Positions 21,759 through 32,098 of a stretch of DNA of 64,000 nt are shown piece after piece. Where the stretch lies: positions 1-64,000 of the forward strand of contig NZ_JAFRDR010000010.1 in NCBI RefSeq assembly GCF_017377795.1, in the 5' to 3' direction. The stretch comes from Williamsia soli (lineage in GTDB: Bacteria; Actinomycetota; Actinomycetes; Mycobacteriales; Mycobacteriaceae). The translations under genes and the position numbers were made by a program. The first letter of the stretch is position 1. Each line of letters begins with the position of its first letter. The notes beneath the pieces are model-generated. The model searched no databases. It worked only from the letters and a program-made list of their open reading frames with translations, and was not told the origin of the DNA.

Positions 21759-23315
21759 GTGGCCAGCTCTACAGCGGAAAATCCTTCTGGGGACAATCTC
21801 GCTGCGCGTCTGAGGGAGATGCGCCGATCGCGGCGCGCTGCCGAAGCCGGCGCGGCCGATTCGGCCCGCGCCCTGGTCCGGCTGGCATTCGGGACCACCG
21901 CCGCGACGCTACTGCTACTGGCGATCGTGGTTTCCATCATCTTGCTCGCCGTCGGAGACGGTCTCGGCAGCGTTCCCGCCACCGTCGCATCGATGTGGCT
22001 CGGCATCCATCAGGTCCCGCTGACCGTCGGCGACGTGACACTCGGTGTACTGCCTCTCGCCCCCACCTTCGTGATGGTCGGGATCACCGCCCGGGCCACG
22101 GCCCGCGCCACCGACATCGACCGCCCGCAATCCGAGGTCACGGCGGTGGTGTTGTCCGCTGTCGGTGGGCCACTGCTCGCGACGATTCTCTCGCTCGCCG
22201 TCCTGATGGACGCATCCACCGTGATGACCGTCCAGAGTCCTGACGCACTCCTGGCGTTCGCATGCACATTCGTCGTCCAATTGACCGGCGCGGTGATCGG
22301 TGTCGGATACAAGTGGTGGTCGACGATCGTGGTGCGGCTCGGGGTGCCGGCGTGGGTGCTCAAGGGTGTGCGTTGCGGCGTGATCGTCGTGGTCGCGCTG
22401 CTCAGCGTGGCAGCGATGCTCGTGGCCGTCCGCTTGGTGATCAACTGGTCGGTGGCCGGCGAACTGTTCGAGGCCGGTAACGGCTGGTTCGGCGCACTCG
22501 GTCTGACTTTGCTCTCGGTGCTCTACCTGCCCAACGTCCTGATCGGCACGGCGGCCGCGCTGATCGGGGCGCCGGTGCAGGTGGGCGGCGCCCTGGTGGA
22601 TCTGTTCGGTTCGCACGGCGGACAGGTGCCACCGCTTCCCGTGTTGGCGGTACTGCCCGACGGCGGCGCCGGCCGGTGGAGCGCGCTGCTGCTGGTTTTC
22701 GTCGCGGTGGTGTCCTTCGGCGTCGCGCGGCTGTGTCTCGATCTCTCGCTGCTGCGCAACATCCGCACGGTCGCCGTTGCCGCCGCGACATCGTCGCTGC
22801 TGGTCGTCGCGCTGGCGACGCTCGCCGGTGGGGATCTCGGCGTGCTGGGCGCAGTGGGGGTGAACCTTCCCCTGGTCGGCGTGTTCACCTTCGGCTGGGT
22901 TGCGGTGGTAGGTGCCGTGACGGCGCTCGGGTACAGCGCATTGCCGGGGACCAGGCGTGCGAGGGCCGCCCTGGTCGGCAACCTCTATTTCGACGACGAC
23001 CACGTCTCGGACGACGCATTCGAGGACGACTCCGATCACGACGAGGTGGATCTGCCGCCGGCGGAACCCGAGATCGAATACCGGCAGACCGCAGGCGACA
23101 TCCGCGACGCTGTCGGCGACGTGGACTCTGCTCCCGTCATCGACGGCTGGGACACCGACGACTGGGTTGTCGACCTCGAGTGGGAGGGGACAGCGGAGGA
23201 TTCGGTCGAGGGGTTCGCCGACTGGAGTACCACCGGCACCGCCCCGATCGCGCCTGCGGTCGAGGGGGAGGAACTGGTGTCCACCGACGACTTCGGTACC
23301 CGGCGAACCCGCTGA
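21759..23315 (+). CDS. perM: PerM-like polytopic membrane protein (DUF6350)
   Basis: This protein of 518 residues has about ten hydrophobic segments after a charged N-terminus (ARLREMRRSRRAAE). A highly acidic cytoplasmic tail follows (FDDDHVSDDAFEDDSDHDE and more). Position between the DUF5336 gene and purN matches Rv0955 (PerM), which is linked in M. tuberculosis to cell division and persistence under magnesium limitation. The GTG at 21759 is the best local start but its ribosome-binding site is weak; the open frame extends further upstream without protein-like character. Confidence 0.75.
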   Translation: MASSTAENPSGDNLAARLREMRRSRRAAEAGAADSARALVRLAFGTTAATLLLLAIVVSIILLAVGDGLGSVPATVASMWLGIHQVPLTVGDVTLGVLPLAPTFVMVGITARATARATDIDRPQSEVTAVVLSAVGGPLLATILSLAVLMDASTVMTVQSPDALLAFACTFVVQLTGAVIGVGYKWWSTIVVRLGVPAWVLKGVRCGVIVVVALLSVAAMLVAVRLVINWSVAGELFEAGNGWFGALGLTLLSVLYLPNVLIGTAAALIGAPVQVGGALVDLFGSHGGQVPPLPVLAVLPDGGAGRWSALLLVFVAVVSFGVARLCLDLSLLRNIRTVAVAAATSSLLVVALATLAGGDLGVLGAVGVNLPLVGVFTFGWVAVVGAVTALGYSALPGTRRARAALVGNLYFDDDHVSDDAFEDDSDHDEVDLPPAEPEIEYRQTAGDIRDAVGDVDSAPVIDGWDTDDWVVDLEWEGTAEDSVEGFADWSTTGTAPIAPAVEGEELVSTDDFGTRRTR

Positions 23316-23386
23316 AGTCGGGGCCATTAGGCTCGAATCTGCCTCACCGGCACTTCATCTCCGACCCGAGTTCGAGGAGCCCAGTC

Positions 23387-24000
23387 CTGGACGCCATCCC
23401 GTCTGCCGAATCGCTGACCGTCGTGATCCTCGCGTCGGGCACCGGGTCGTTGGCCTCGGCGCTGCTCGACGCCGTCGAGGACGACGAATATCCGGCGACC
23501 GTGGCGGCCGTCGTCTCCGATCGTGAATGCGCAGCGCTGAAATCGGCGGAGCGCCGCGGAGTGCCCACGACCGTCGTGCCCATGACCGACGACCGGGCAG
23601 AATGGGACCGCGCCCTGGCCGACACCGTCGCCGCTCATCGGCCCGACCTGGTGGTGTCTGCAGGTTTCATGAGGATTCTGGGTGCCGATTTCCTGGCCCG
23701 ATTCGGTGGCCGCATCATCAACGCGCACCCGGCGCTGCTGCCCTCGTTTCCCGGTGCTCACGCGGTGCCGGCCGCTTTGGCGCACGGCGTCAAGGTCACC
23801 GGCTCCACCATCCACCTGGTGGACGAGGGCGTCGACACCGGACCGATACTTGCACAGGCGCCCGTCGCGGTGAATCCCGCCGACGACGAGATCACGCTGC
23901 ACGAGCGAATCAAGATGGTCGAACGGGTGCTGCTCGTCGCAGTGGTGCGTTCGATCGCCATCAAAGGTGTTGTCATCGAAGGACGAAAGGCCTACATCCC

Positions 24001-24004
<4 letters not shown>
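23387..24004 (+). CDS. purN: phosphoribosylglycinamide formyltransferase
   Basis: PurN transfers a formyl group from 10-formyl-THF to GAR in purine synthesis, 205 residues. The nucleotide-binding start [10 protein letters not shown] and the catalytic-site segment [15 protein letters not shown] are present. No ATG, GTG or TTG lies at a sensible position: the first in-frame GTG (about 23423) would remove the first beta-strand. A CTG at 23387 lies 7 nt after a strong GAGGAG (23374-23379), so I assign a rare CTG start. The stop overlaps purH by 4 nt. Confidence 0.88.
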
Positions 24005-25578
<1,574 letters not shown>

Positions 25579-25582
25579 CCGC

Positions 25583-25647
25583 CCGGAAGTGGTGGGTTCT
25601 GGCAAGTAAAAGCCCAGGTGGGCCTCACCACAAGCCACCACTTCCGG
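25583..25647 (+). repeat. 65-nt palindromic element A (perfect 13-bp arms, shared core)
   Basis: CCGGAAGTGGTGG at 25583-25595 pairs perfectly with CCACCACTTCCGG at 25635-25647. The interior holds GTTCTGGC and a GC-rich CCCAGGTGGG. It fills the space between the convergent stops of purH and the second metQ, so it may act as a bidirectional terminator, although no U tract is present. A second element of exactly the same length and core, but with a different arm sequence, lies at 41087-41151. Confidence 0.75.
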
Positions 25648-25652
25648 TCGGG

Positions 25653-26558
25653 TCAGATGGGTAGCAGGATGTTCTTCACCTGCGGATCGGTCGCGAGGTA
25701 TTCCTGGACCGCGGGATCCCTGAAGACCTGGATGAGCTTCTTGATGTTCTCGGTGTCTTTCCATTTGCTGCCGATGGTGAGCTGGCCGGCGAACTCGTCC
25801 GGCGCCGGCGGGGCGAAGATCTGCTTGGTCACGTCGATTCCGGCGGCGAGGTAGTACTCGGTGTAACCCACGGCAGCATCGAGATCGGGCAGGGCTCGTG
25901 ACTGTGCTGCGAAATCGAGCAATGTGAACTGCAGGTTCTTGGGATTTAAGACGATGTCCTTCTGCGTCGCCGCCCACTTGTCGGCGGTCGGGTTCAGTCC
26001 GATGAGGCCGGCACGTTCGAGCAACCACAAACCCTGGGCCTCGTTGGCGGGGTCGGAGTACAGAGACACGGTGGCGCCGTCGGGTAGCTGAGCGGGATCG
26101 GAATACTTGTCGGACCAGATGCCGAATCCCCAGCGGAAGACCGGTGTTGCCGCTTCTTCTTTGAAGTCCGGGTTGGCTTCGAGCACCTGGCCGAGCCAGA
26201 GTTTGTGCTGGTAGATGGTGCCTGCGATCTCACCGTCACTGACGGCCCTGTTGATGGTGGTGCTGTCGGCGAGGCCCTTGAACTTGATCTTCAGGTCGTA
26301 GTTCGGCGCGACCTTCTCGGCAATGAAGTTCACGAGCGCCTCTTCGGCCGCATTGCCCTCCGCGGTGGCGATCTCGAGGGTGGCGCCGGCGGTCTCGTTG
26401 GGAGACTTGGAGTCCGAGCCGCCCCAGAATCGCCACCCGGCGAACGCCAGCACGACGACCACGATCACGCCGATCGCGATGTACACGGGCAGACGTTTGC
26501 GTGCCTTTATGTCGAAGCCGCCGGGGTCTCCGGTAGGTCGTGGCGTGGTGGTGGTCAT
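25653..26558 (-). CDS. metQ2: MetQ-type binding protein with membrane anchor instead of lipobox
   Basis: This is the substrate-binding component of the second methionine-type importer, 301 residues, NlpA family (SDKYSDPAQLPDGATVSLYSDPAN, read in two parts, is typical). Unlike the first MetQ it has no lipobox cysteine. An N-terminal cytoplasmic stretch is followed by one membrane segment (residues about 25-47, VYIAIGVIVVVVLAFAGW), which should anchor it. ATG 26558 follows AGAGGAG on the minus strand. It is last in the order metN-metI-metQ. The ligand is unknown and could be methionine or a related sulfur compound. Confidence 0.85.
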   Translation of the reverse strand: MTTTTPRPTGDPGGFDIKARKRLPVYIAIGVIVVVVLAFAGWRFWGGSDSKSPNETAGATLEIATAEGNAAEEALVNFIAEKVAPNYDLKIKFKGLADSTTINRAVSDGEIAGTIYQHKLWLGQVLEANPDFKEEAATPVFRWGFGIWSDKYSDPAQLPDGATVSLYSDPANEAQGLWLLERAGLIGLNPTADKWAATQKDIVLNPKNLQFTLLDFAAQSRALPDLDAAVGYTEYYLAAGIDVTKQIFAPPAPDEFAGQLTIGSKWKDTENIKKLIQVFRDPAVQEYLATDPQVKNILLPI

Positions 26559-26620
26559 GTTTCTCCTCTGGTGGACGAAAGTGGCAGAGCTGTGGCGTAT
26601 TCGGGAAAAGAGTGGCCTGA

Positions 26621-27337
26621 TCAGACGGTGGTGCGGGCGCGCAGACTTTGTCCCGGCGTCAGATGGCGGACGAGCGCGTCGCCGATGATCTGAATCAGCG
26701 CGACGGTGACCACCAGGGTGACGATGGTCGCGATCATGACGCCGTGATCGAACCGCTGATAGCCGTAGGTGACGGCGATGTACCCGAGACCGCCCGCGCC
26801 GATCGTGCCGGCAATGGCGGAGTACTCGATCATCGCGATGGTGTTGATCGTCAGTCCACCAACGATGTTGGGTAGGGCCTCCGGGATCTGGGTCTTCCAG
26901 ATCACCTGACTGTTCGAGGCGCCGGAAGCCCGGGCCACGTCGATCACCGAGGGAGGCACCGACCGCAGAGAGTTCTCCACGATCCGGGTGAAGAACGCCA
27001 CACCCGCGAGCGACATCGGAACCACGGCGGCCGGGATGCCGATGTTCGTACCGGTGATCCACCGGGTCAGCGGGATGATCGACGTCATGAGGACCAGAAA
27101 GGGTAGGGAACGTCCGATACTGATCACCCAGGACAGAGGGGAATGCAGGGCCTTGTTCTCATACAGACCACCAGGGGCCAGGTTGTGGATGGTCGCACCC
27201 AGAGGTACTCCGACGAGCAGCACGATGACCATCACGATGGACACCATGGTCAAGGTGTCGACGAACGCCGGAATCAACAGATCGGGGATCTCGTTGGTGG
27301 GAACCGTGATCGCCGCCAGATGGGCGGTGGTACTCAC
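26621..27337 (-). CDS. metI2: MetI-type ABC transporter permease
   Basis: This permease of the second methionine-type importer has 238 residues and about five membrane segments, with the EAA loop as DVARASGASNSQV. GTG 27337 overlaps the metN2 stop by 4 nt. It differs clearly from the first MetI of this window (for example the N-terminal 20 residues and the IGRSLPFLVL segment), so the two systems are old paralogues and not a recent duplication. Confidence 0.88.
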   Translation of the reverse strand: MSTTAHLAAITVPTNEIPDLLIPAFVDTLTMVSIVMVIVLLVGVPLGATIHNLAPGGLYENKALHSPLSWVISIGRSLPFLVLMTSIIPLTRWITGTNIGIPAAVVPMSLAGVAFFTRIVENSLRSVPPSVIDVARASGASNSQVIWKTQIPEALPNIVGGLTINTIAMIEYSAIAGTIGAGGLGYIAVTYGYQRFDHGVMIATIVTLVVTVALIQIIGDALVRHLTPGQSLRARTTV

Positions 27338-28338
27338 GCGGCCACCTCGACTTCAGACGAGGTCGTGACCGTACCGGCCAGCCCGTGGCGGGCGGCACTG
27401 TCGATGAATGCCGTAGCGACCTCGTCGGGGATCGACACCGTGACCGAGCCGACCGACACCCCATCGACGACCTGTACGGCGGCTCCGAGCACGGCGACGG
27501 GGATGGCGAGTTCGGTGCCTATGCGGGTGATCCAGTCGGTGGGTACGTTCGCGGAGTTGTAGGTCAACTCGACCGACCGCTGCCCGGGTCCTGGCTCTGC
27601 GGATGTCCCACGAGGCCGCAGTGATCGACCCAGCACCGACGTCGAATCAGTGAGAAGGTCCACGAGTGACCCTTTTTCGACGATCCGCCCAGAATTGAGC
27701 CTGCCGACGCTGTCGGCGACCTTCACGATGGTGTCCATCTCGTGCGTGATGAACACCACGGCGAGATCGAGCTCTAGTCGAACCTCACGGAGGAGTTCCA
27801 GGAACGAATCGGTGGTCTGCGGATCCAACCCGGACGTCGCTTCGTCGGACAACAACACCGATGGACGTAGCGCGAGGGCGCGGGCGATGCCGACTCGCTG
27901 GCGCTGACCGCCGGAGAGTTGATGCGGGTACAGGTGCGCGCGATCGGTGAGACCGACACGGTCGAGGAGTTCGGCCACCCTGCTCCGGGTCTGGACCTTG
28001 GTGACGCCCAGGAACTCCAGCGGCAAAGCCACGTTCTCGGCTGCCGTGCGGCGTGACAACAGACTCGACGACTGGAACACGGTCCCGATACGTCGGCGGG
28101 CGTCGCGCAACGCGCTGCTCCCGAGTTCGGTGAGGTTCTGGTTGTTCACCACCACCTTTCCGGACGTCGGCCGTTCCAGCAGGTTCAAACAGTGCGCGAG
28201 CGTGCTCTTTCCGGCTCCGCTGGGGCCGACGATGGCGAAAATCTCTCCCGGGTCGACTGTGAAGCTCACGTCGTCGAGGACGGTGGTCGCGGCGGGTCCG
28301 GAGCCATAGATCTTCCCGAGCTTTTCTACTTCGATCAC
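27334..28338 (-). CDS. metN2: MetN-type ABC transporter ATPase
   Basis: This ATPase of the second importer has 334 residues. Walker A is GPSGAGKST, the signature LSGGQRQRVG and Walker B VLLSDEATSGLD (Ser replaces the more usual Ala before Asp-Glu). A C-terminal NIL-type domain is present. GTG 28338 gives a normal N-terminus (MIEVEKLGKIYG); an in-frame TTG 7 codons upstream is the alternative. It is the first gene of the minus-strand operon. The 209-nt gap to the divergent acetyltransferase must hold its promoter. Confidence 0.88.
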   Translation of the reverse strand: MIEVEKLGKIYGSGPAATTVLDDVSFTVDPGEIFAIVGPSGAGKSTLAHCLNLLERPTSGKVVVNNQNLTELGSSALRDARRRIGTVFQSSSLLSRRTAAENVALPLEFLGVTKVQTRSRVAELLDRVGLTDRAHLYPHQLSGGQRQRVGIARALALRPSVLLSDEATSGLDPQTTDSFLELLREVRLELDLAVVFITHEMDTIVKVADSVGRLNSGRIVEKGSLVDLLTDSTSVLGRSLRPRGTSAEPGPGQRSVELTYNSANVPTDWITRIGTELAIPVAVLGAAVQVVDGVSVGSVTVSIPDEVATAFIDSAARHGLAGTVTTSSEVEVAA

Positions 28339-28547
28339 GGAGTGTGTCTTTCTCAGCAAAGTGGTCCGACGCCAGGCGCGCCGGTACGCGAGTCATCCTG
28401 GCCACCGGCTGCGGATCGGCACAGCTTTGCGATCAGCGTGACCCCAACTGGACAGACCCTTCTCCATGACAGAGGGTGTCCGGGCGGACTTTCGATCGCG
28501 ACAGTTGTAAGCGGTGATCCATCTGGTTGTGGTGACATAGTCGACCG

Positions 28548-29258
28548 GTGATCGATCTCGAACATGCACATCCACTCGACGACCCCGTCGGGTCGTCGTT
28601 GCGCGGTGCCCATCGGCGCTTCGCCCAGCAACGTGGTCGGATCCTGCGTTACCGACCCGACGTTGCCCGGTTCATCGCGTATCCGGCCCACCCAGATGCT
28701 CGGGACTGGCACGATCTGGCTGAATTGGTCGGTCCGGGCGTCGAGTTCACGTTGCGCAACTACACCGATGATCCGCCGGATCCGGTCCACCTGCTGCGCA
28801 GGTTCGAGGTCGTGCAGATGACCGGCGAGGACATCAGGGACGCCGACGCCGACGCCGACGCCGCCGGTGTCGAGGTCCTGGACGACGCTGACGTGCCGCA
28901 GATGCTGGACCTCGTCGAGAGGACCCGGCCCGGACCGTTCTTTGCTTCCACCATCGACATGGGCACCTATCTCGGAATCCGGCACGACGGCAGACTCGTC
29001 GCGATGGCGGGCGAGCGGATGCATCCGGCGGGCTGGACGGAGATCAGCGCTGTGTGCGTCGAAGCGGGCTTTCGGAACCGCGGGCTCGCGACGACGCTTG
29101 TCGGTGCCGTGGCCGAAATCATCTGCACTCGTGGGGATGTGCCGTTCCTCCATGCGTCATCGATCAACCACAATGCGATCGCGTTGTACGAGTCGATCGG
29201 TTTTCGCCACCGCGCGCGGCCGGTGCTGTCGGTCATGCGGTTCGGCGATCCCACCTGA
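28548..29258 (+). CDS. GNAT-family N-acetyltransferase
   Basis: This protein of 236 residues has a GNAT acetyl-CoA-binding fold in its C-terminal 130 residues. The pyrophosphate loop is FRNRGLATTLV, and the terminal motif is HNAIALYESIGF (FR47-like). The N-terminal 100 residues are a second, degenerate GNAT-like half. The substrate cannot be told from sequence. It diverges from metN2. The GTG start has a weak ribosome-binding site. Confidence 0.78.
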   Translation: MIDLEHAHPLDDPVGSSLRGAHRRFAQQRGRILRYRPDVARFIAYPAHPDARDWHDLAELVGPGVEFTLRNYTDDPPDPVHLLRRFEVVQMTGEDIRDADADADAAGVEVLDDADVPQMLDLVERTRPGPFFASTIDMGTYLGIRHDGRLVAMAGERMHPAGWTEISAVCVEAGFRNRGLATTLVGAVAEIICTRGDVPFLHASSINHNAIALYESIGFRHRARPVLSVMRFGDPT

Positions 29259-29348
29259 CTGAAGTGGACCCGACGTCATTTGTTCTGCGTTAGGGTTGCT
29301 CCACGGTGCGGATGGGCTCGGTAGTCGCCGGATACAGGGGAGCGCAGA

Positions 29349-31178
29349 GTGGTCAGCAAGGCAACGGGTGGGGTCGGCGAACGCGGCGCCGGGAAGTCAG
29401 GCCGTGGGGATATAGGCCACACCATCGGACTGCGCGAACTGCTTGCCGGGATCGCGGAGATGCGACACGATCTTCCGTCCATCGCGCGAAGTCTGCCCGC
29501 TCTGGCCGATCACCGCCGATCGCGGAAGATGACCATCGGCAAGCGGTTTCAGCAAGTCGCGGCCGCACACTCCGAGCGACCGTTCCTACGTTTCGAAGGT
29601 GAATCCATCTCGTACACGGAGGCCAACCGCACGGTCAACCGGTACGCGGCGTTGCTCACCGCCCGCGGGGTCGGGGCCGGTGATGTGGTGGCCATCTGCT
29701 CACAGAACCAGCCGGCCATCGTGCTCACGATGCTTGCCACCGTCAAGTTGGGCGCGACGGCGGGCATGCTCAACCACAACCAGCGCGGCGAGGTGCTGAC
29801 GCACAGTCTCGGCTTGCTGAAGGCGAAGATCTTGCTCGTGGATCCTGACGTCTGCGAGGTGTTCGATGCCGTGCCCGAGCATGCGATGCCGGCGACGACC
29901 CTGAGTTTTCTCGACCTGGCCGAGGAATCAATCGGCCTGTCCGACCGCGATCCTTCGATCACGGCGCAACTGCCCGCCTCGACCACAGCGTTCTACATCT
30001 TCACCTCAGGTACCACCGGGATGCCGAAAGCGAGCGTGATGTCCCATTCGCGGTGGCTGGCGGCGATGTCCGGAATCGGCGGTGTCGGAATACGTTTAAG
30101 GAAAGACGATACGATGTACGCATCGCTGCCGTTCTATCACAACAATGCGCTGACGGTGTCCCTTGCGGCGGTGCTGACCAGCGGTGCCTGCCTGGCCATC
30201 GGAAGAAGATTCTCCGCCTCCACCTTTTGGGACGACATCGCACTCAACAGGGCAACTGCCTTCTGCTACATCGGTGAGTTGTGCCGCTACCTGCTCGCCC
30301 AGCCGCCGGTGCCTGCGGATCGGGAACACACTGTTCGCCTGGTGGTGGGCAACGGTTTACGTCCGGGTATCTGGGATGAGTTCACTCAACGGTTCGGAAT
30401 CTCGCGGGTGGTTGAATTCTACTCGGCCAGCGAAGCGAACATCGGGTTCATCAACTTGTTCAACGTGGCGAAGACGGTTGGGTTCTGTCCGCTGCCCTAT
30501 GCGATCGTCGACTACGATCCGGATACCGGTGAGCCGCTGCGGGGCAGAGACCGCCGGTTGATCAAGCTCCCCAAAGGTTCTGCGGGACTGCTGGTGTCGC
30601 AGATCAGCAAGCGGGTTCCGTTCGACGGGTACACCGACCCCGCGGCATCGTCGAAGAAGATCGTCACCGACGCCTTCAAAGACGGGGACCGGTGGTTCAA
30701 CACCGGTGACCTCGTTCGCGGGCAGGGGTTTTCACACATCGCCTTCGTCGACCGGCTCGGTGACACCTTTCGGTGGAAAGGCGAGAACGTCGCCACCACG
30801 GAGGTCGAGAACGTGCTTGACGGTTCTGGGCAGGTGGCACAGTCGGTGGTGTTCGGTGTCGAGGTCCCCGGGACCGATGGACGCGCGGGCATGGCGGCCA
30901 TCATTCTCACCGGCGGAGAGTCGCTCGACACCCGAGTGTTGACCGACCACCTCGGCCGGCACCTGCCCGCCTACGCGATGCCCCTGTTTGTTCGTGTGGT
31001 GAGGGAACTGGCACACACCTCCACCTTCAAGAGCGTCAAGGTCGCGTTGCGGGACGAGGGTTACACCGACACCGGCGACGACGACGTCTACGTGTACGTC
31101 GGCGGTACCGACGGCTACGCGCCGTTCTATGACGGATACGCCACCGAGGTCGCGGCAGGCACCCTCCCGCGCAAGTAG
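29349..31178 (+). CDS. fatty acyl-CoA ligase, very-long-chain (FadD6-like)
   Basis: This adenylate-forming ligase of 609 residues has FTSGTTGMPKASV and the motif FRWKGENVATTEVEN, typical of the FATP/very-long-chain acyl-CoA synthetase group (FadD6/FadD17 type). It activates long-chain fatty acids to CoA thioesters, possibly coupled to uptake. GTG 29349 follows GGGGAGC. The protein keeps the full C-terminal subdomain including KSVKVALRDEGY. It stands alone between the acetyltransferase and a TauE/SafE exporter. Confidence 0.85.
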   Translation: MVSKATGGVGERGAGKSGRGDIGHTIGLRELLAGIAEMRHDLPSIARSLPALADHRRSRKMTIGKRFQQVAAAHSERPFLRFEGESISYTEANRTVNRYAALLTARGVGAGDVVAICSQNQPAIVLTMLATVKLGATAGMLNHNQRGEVLTHSLGLLKAKILLVDPDVCEVFDAVPEHAMPATTLSFLDLAEESIGLSDRDPSITAQLPASTTAFYIFTSGTTGMPKASVMSHSRWLAAMSGIGGVGIRLRKDDTMYASLPFYHNNALTVSLAAVLTSGACLAIGRRFSASTFWDDIALNRATAFCYIGELCRYLLAQPPVPADREHTVRLVVGNGLRPGIWDEFTQRFGISRVVEFYSASEANIGFINLFNVAKTVGFCPLPYAIVDYDPDTGEPLRGRDRRLIKLPKGSAGLLVSQISKRVPFDGYTDPAASSKKIVTDAFKDGDRWFNTGDLVRGQGFSHIAFVDRLGDTFRWKGENVATTEVENVLDGSGQVAQSVVFGVEVPGTDGRAGMAAIILTGGESLDTRVLTDHLGRHLPAYAMPLFVRVVRELAHTSTFKSVKVALRDEGYTDTGDDDVYVYVGGTDGYAPFYDGYATEVAAGTLPRK

Positions 31179-31274
31179 CTCGGCGCTGGGCCCTTTCGCC
31201 GAGGCTGAAGCAATCGGTGCTCACCTCACCGCCGGTGAGCGACCCATCCCACGGGTGGGGTAGGTTTCGGCGTT

Positions 31275-32003
31275 GTGGCAGAAGTGGCGTTCCTCGTTGT
31301 CGCCGGCTTCTTCTCCGGCGTGGTCGGGTACGTGACCGGTATCGCCTCACTCGTGAGCTATCCGGCTCTGCTGCTGGTGGGTCTACCGCCCATCACGGCC
31401 AACGTCACCAACACGGTCGCGTTGATCCCGGTCGGCATCGGGAGTGCGACACAGGCTCGTGCGTCGATCACCTTGGACCGCAGACTCGGTCTCCTTCTGG
31501 GCGCTGCCGCAGCGGGCGGTCTCGTCGGCTCGGTGGTCCTGCTGCTCACCCCGGCGACCACGTTCGAGGCCCTCGTCCCGTATCTCGTTGCATTCGCCGC
31601 ACTTGCGGTGCTGTGCCAACCGCTGATCAGGCGGCTCTCGGGCCACCGGGACGCGCCGACGGTGTTCGGGATCGGCGTCTTCGTCATCGGGATCTACGGC
31701 GGCTACTTCGGTGCCGGTGCCGGGATCATCTTCATGGCACTGGCGTTGTTGGCCACCGGTCAGACGATGTTCCAGGCGACGCTGCTCAAGTCGCTGCTGT
31801 TGTGCGCGTCGAATCTCGTTGCATCGGTGGCGTTCGCGTTCTTCTTCTCGATCGACTGGGTGGCGGCGGCGAGCATGGGAATCGGTTGCCTTGCGGGCGG
31901 GTGGATCGGACCACCTGTCGTAGCCCGGTTACCGGTCGCCGTGCTGCGCGTCGCCATCGCGTTCAGTGGCTTCGGGCTCGCGATCTGGCTGGCATTCCGT
32001 TAG
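31275..32003 (+). CDS. TauE/SafE-family anion exporter
   Basis: This membrane protein of 242 residues has about eight hydrophobic segments in two repeated halves (AGFFSGVVGYVTGIASL, then GIYGGYFGAGAGIIFM). This is the TauE/SafE family, which exports sulfite, sulfoacetate or related organic anions. With two methionine-type importers and two monooxygenases in the same window it could discharge excess sulfite (inference); the family also covers other substrates. GTG start. Confidence 0.82.
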   Translation: MAEVAFLVVAGFFSGVVGYVTGIASLVSYPALLLVGLPPITANVTNTVALIPVGIGSATQARASITLDRRLGLLLGAAAAGGLVGSVVLLLTPATTFEALVPYLVAFAALAVLCQPLIRRLSGHRDAPTVFGIGVFVIGIYGGYFGAGAGIIFMALALLATGQTMFQATLLKSLLLCASNLVASVAFAFFFSIDWVAAASMGIGCLAGGWIGPPVVARLPVAVLRVAIAFSGFGLAIWLAFR

Positions 32004-32041
32004 AGGGTCGACTTTCCCCCTGAGATCGGTCGCGATTCGGA

Positions 32042-32091
32042 CCTGGGATGGCAATACGCCATTCGCCCTCCCATACGGGGCTGATCCCAGG
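32042..32091. terminator. hairpin between convergent genes
   Basis: CCTGGGAT at 32042-32049 pairs with ATCCCAGG at 32084-32091, and ATGGC/GCCAT (5-nt loop) forms a second small stem inside. It lies between the stop of the exporter (32003) and that of the convergent CoA-transferase (32099). There is no clear U tract. A bidirectional terminator is the simplest reading. Confidence 0.45.
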
Positions 32092-32098
32092 GCGCGGC

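Noticed and set aside
28339-28547. SAM riboswitch before metN2
   Set aside because: I looked for SAM-I and SAM-IV core sequences on the minus strand and found no convincing match; only a weak 5-bp repeat (ACCCT/AGGGT) is present.
32042-32091. Another member of the 65-nt element family
   Set aside because: It is 50 nt long with 8-bp arms and no shared core; it is better read as a local terminator.
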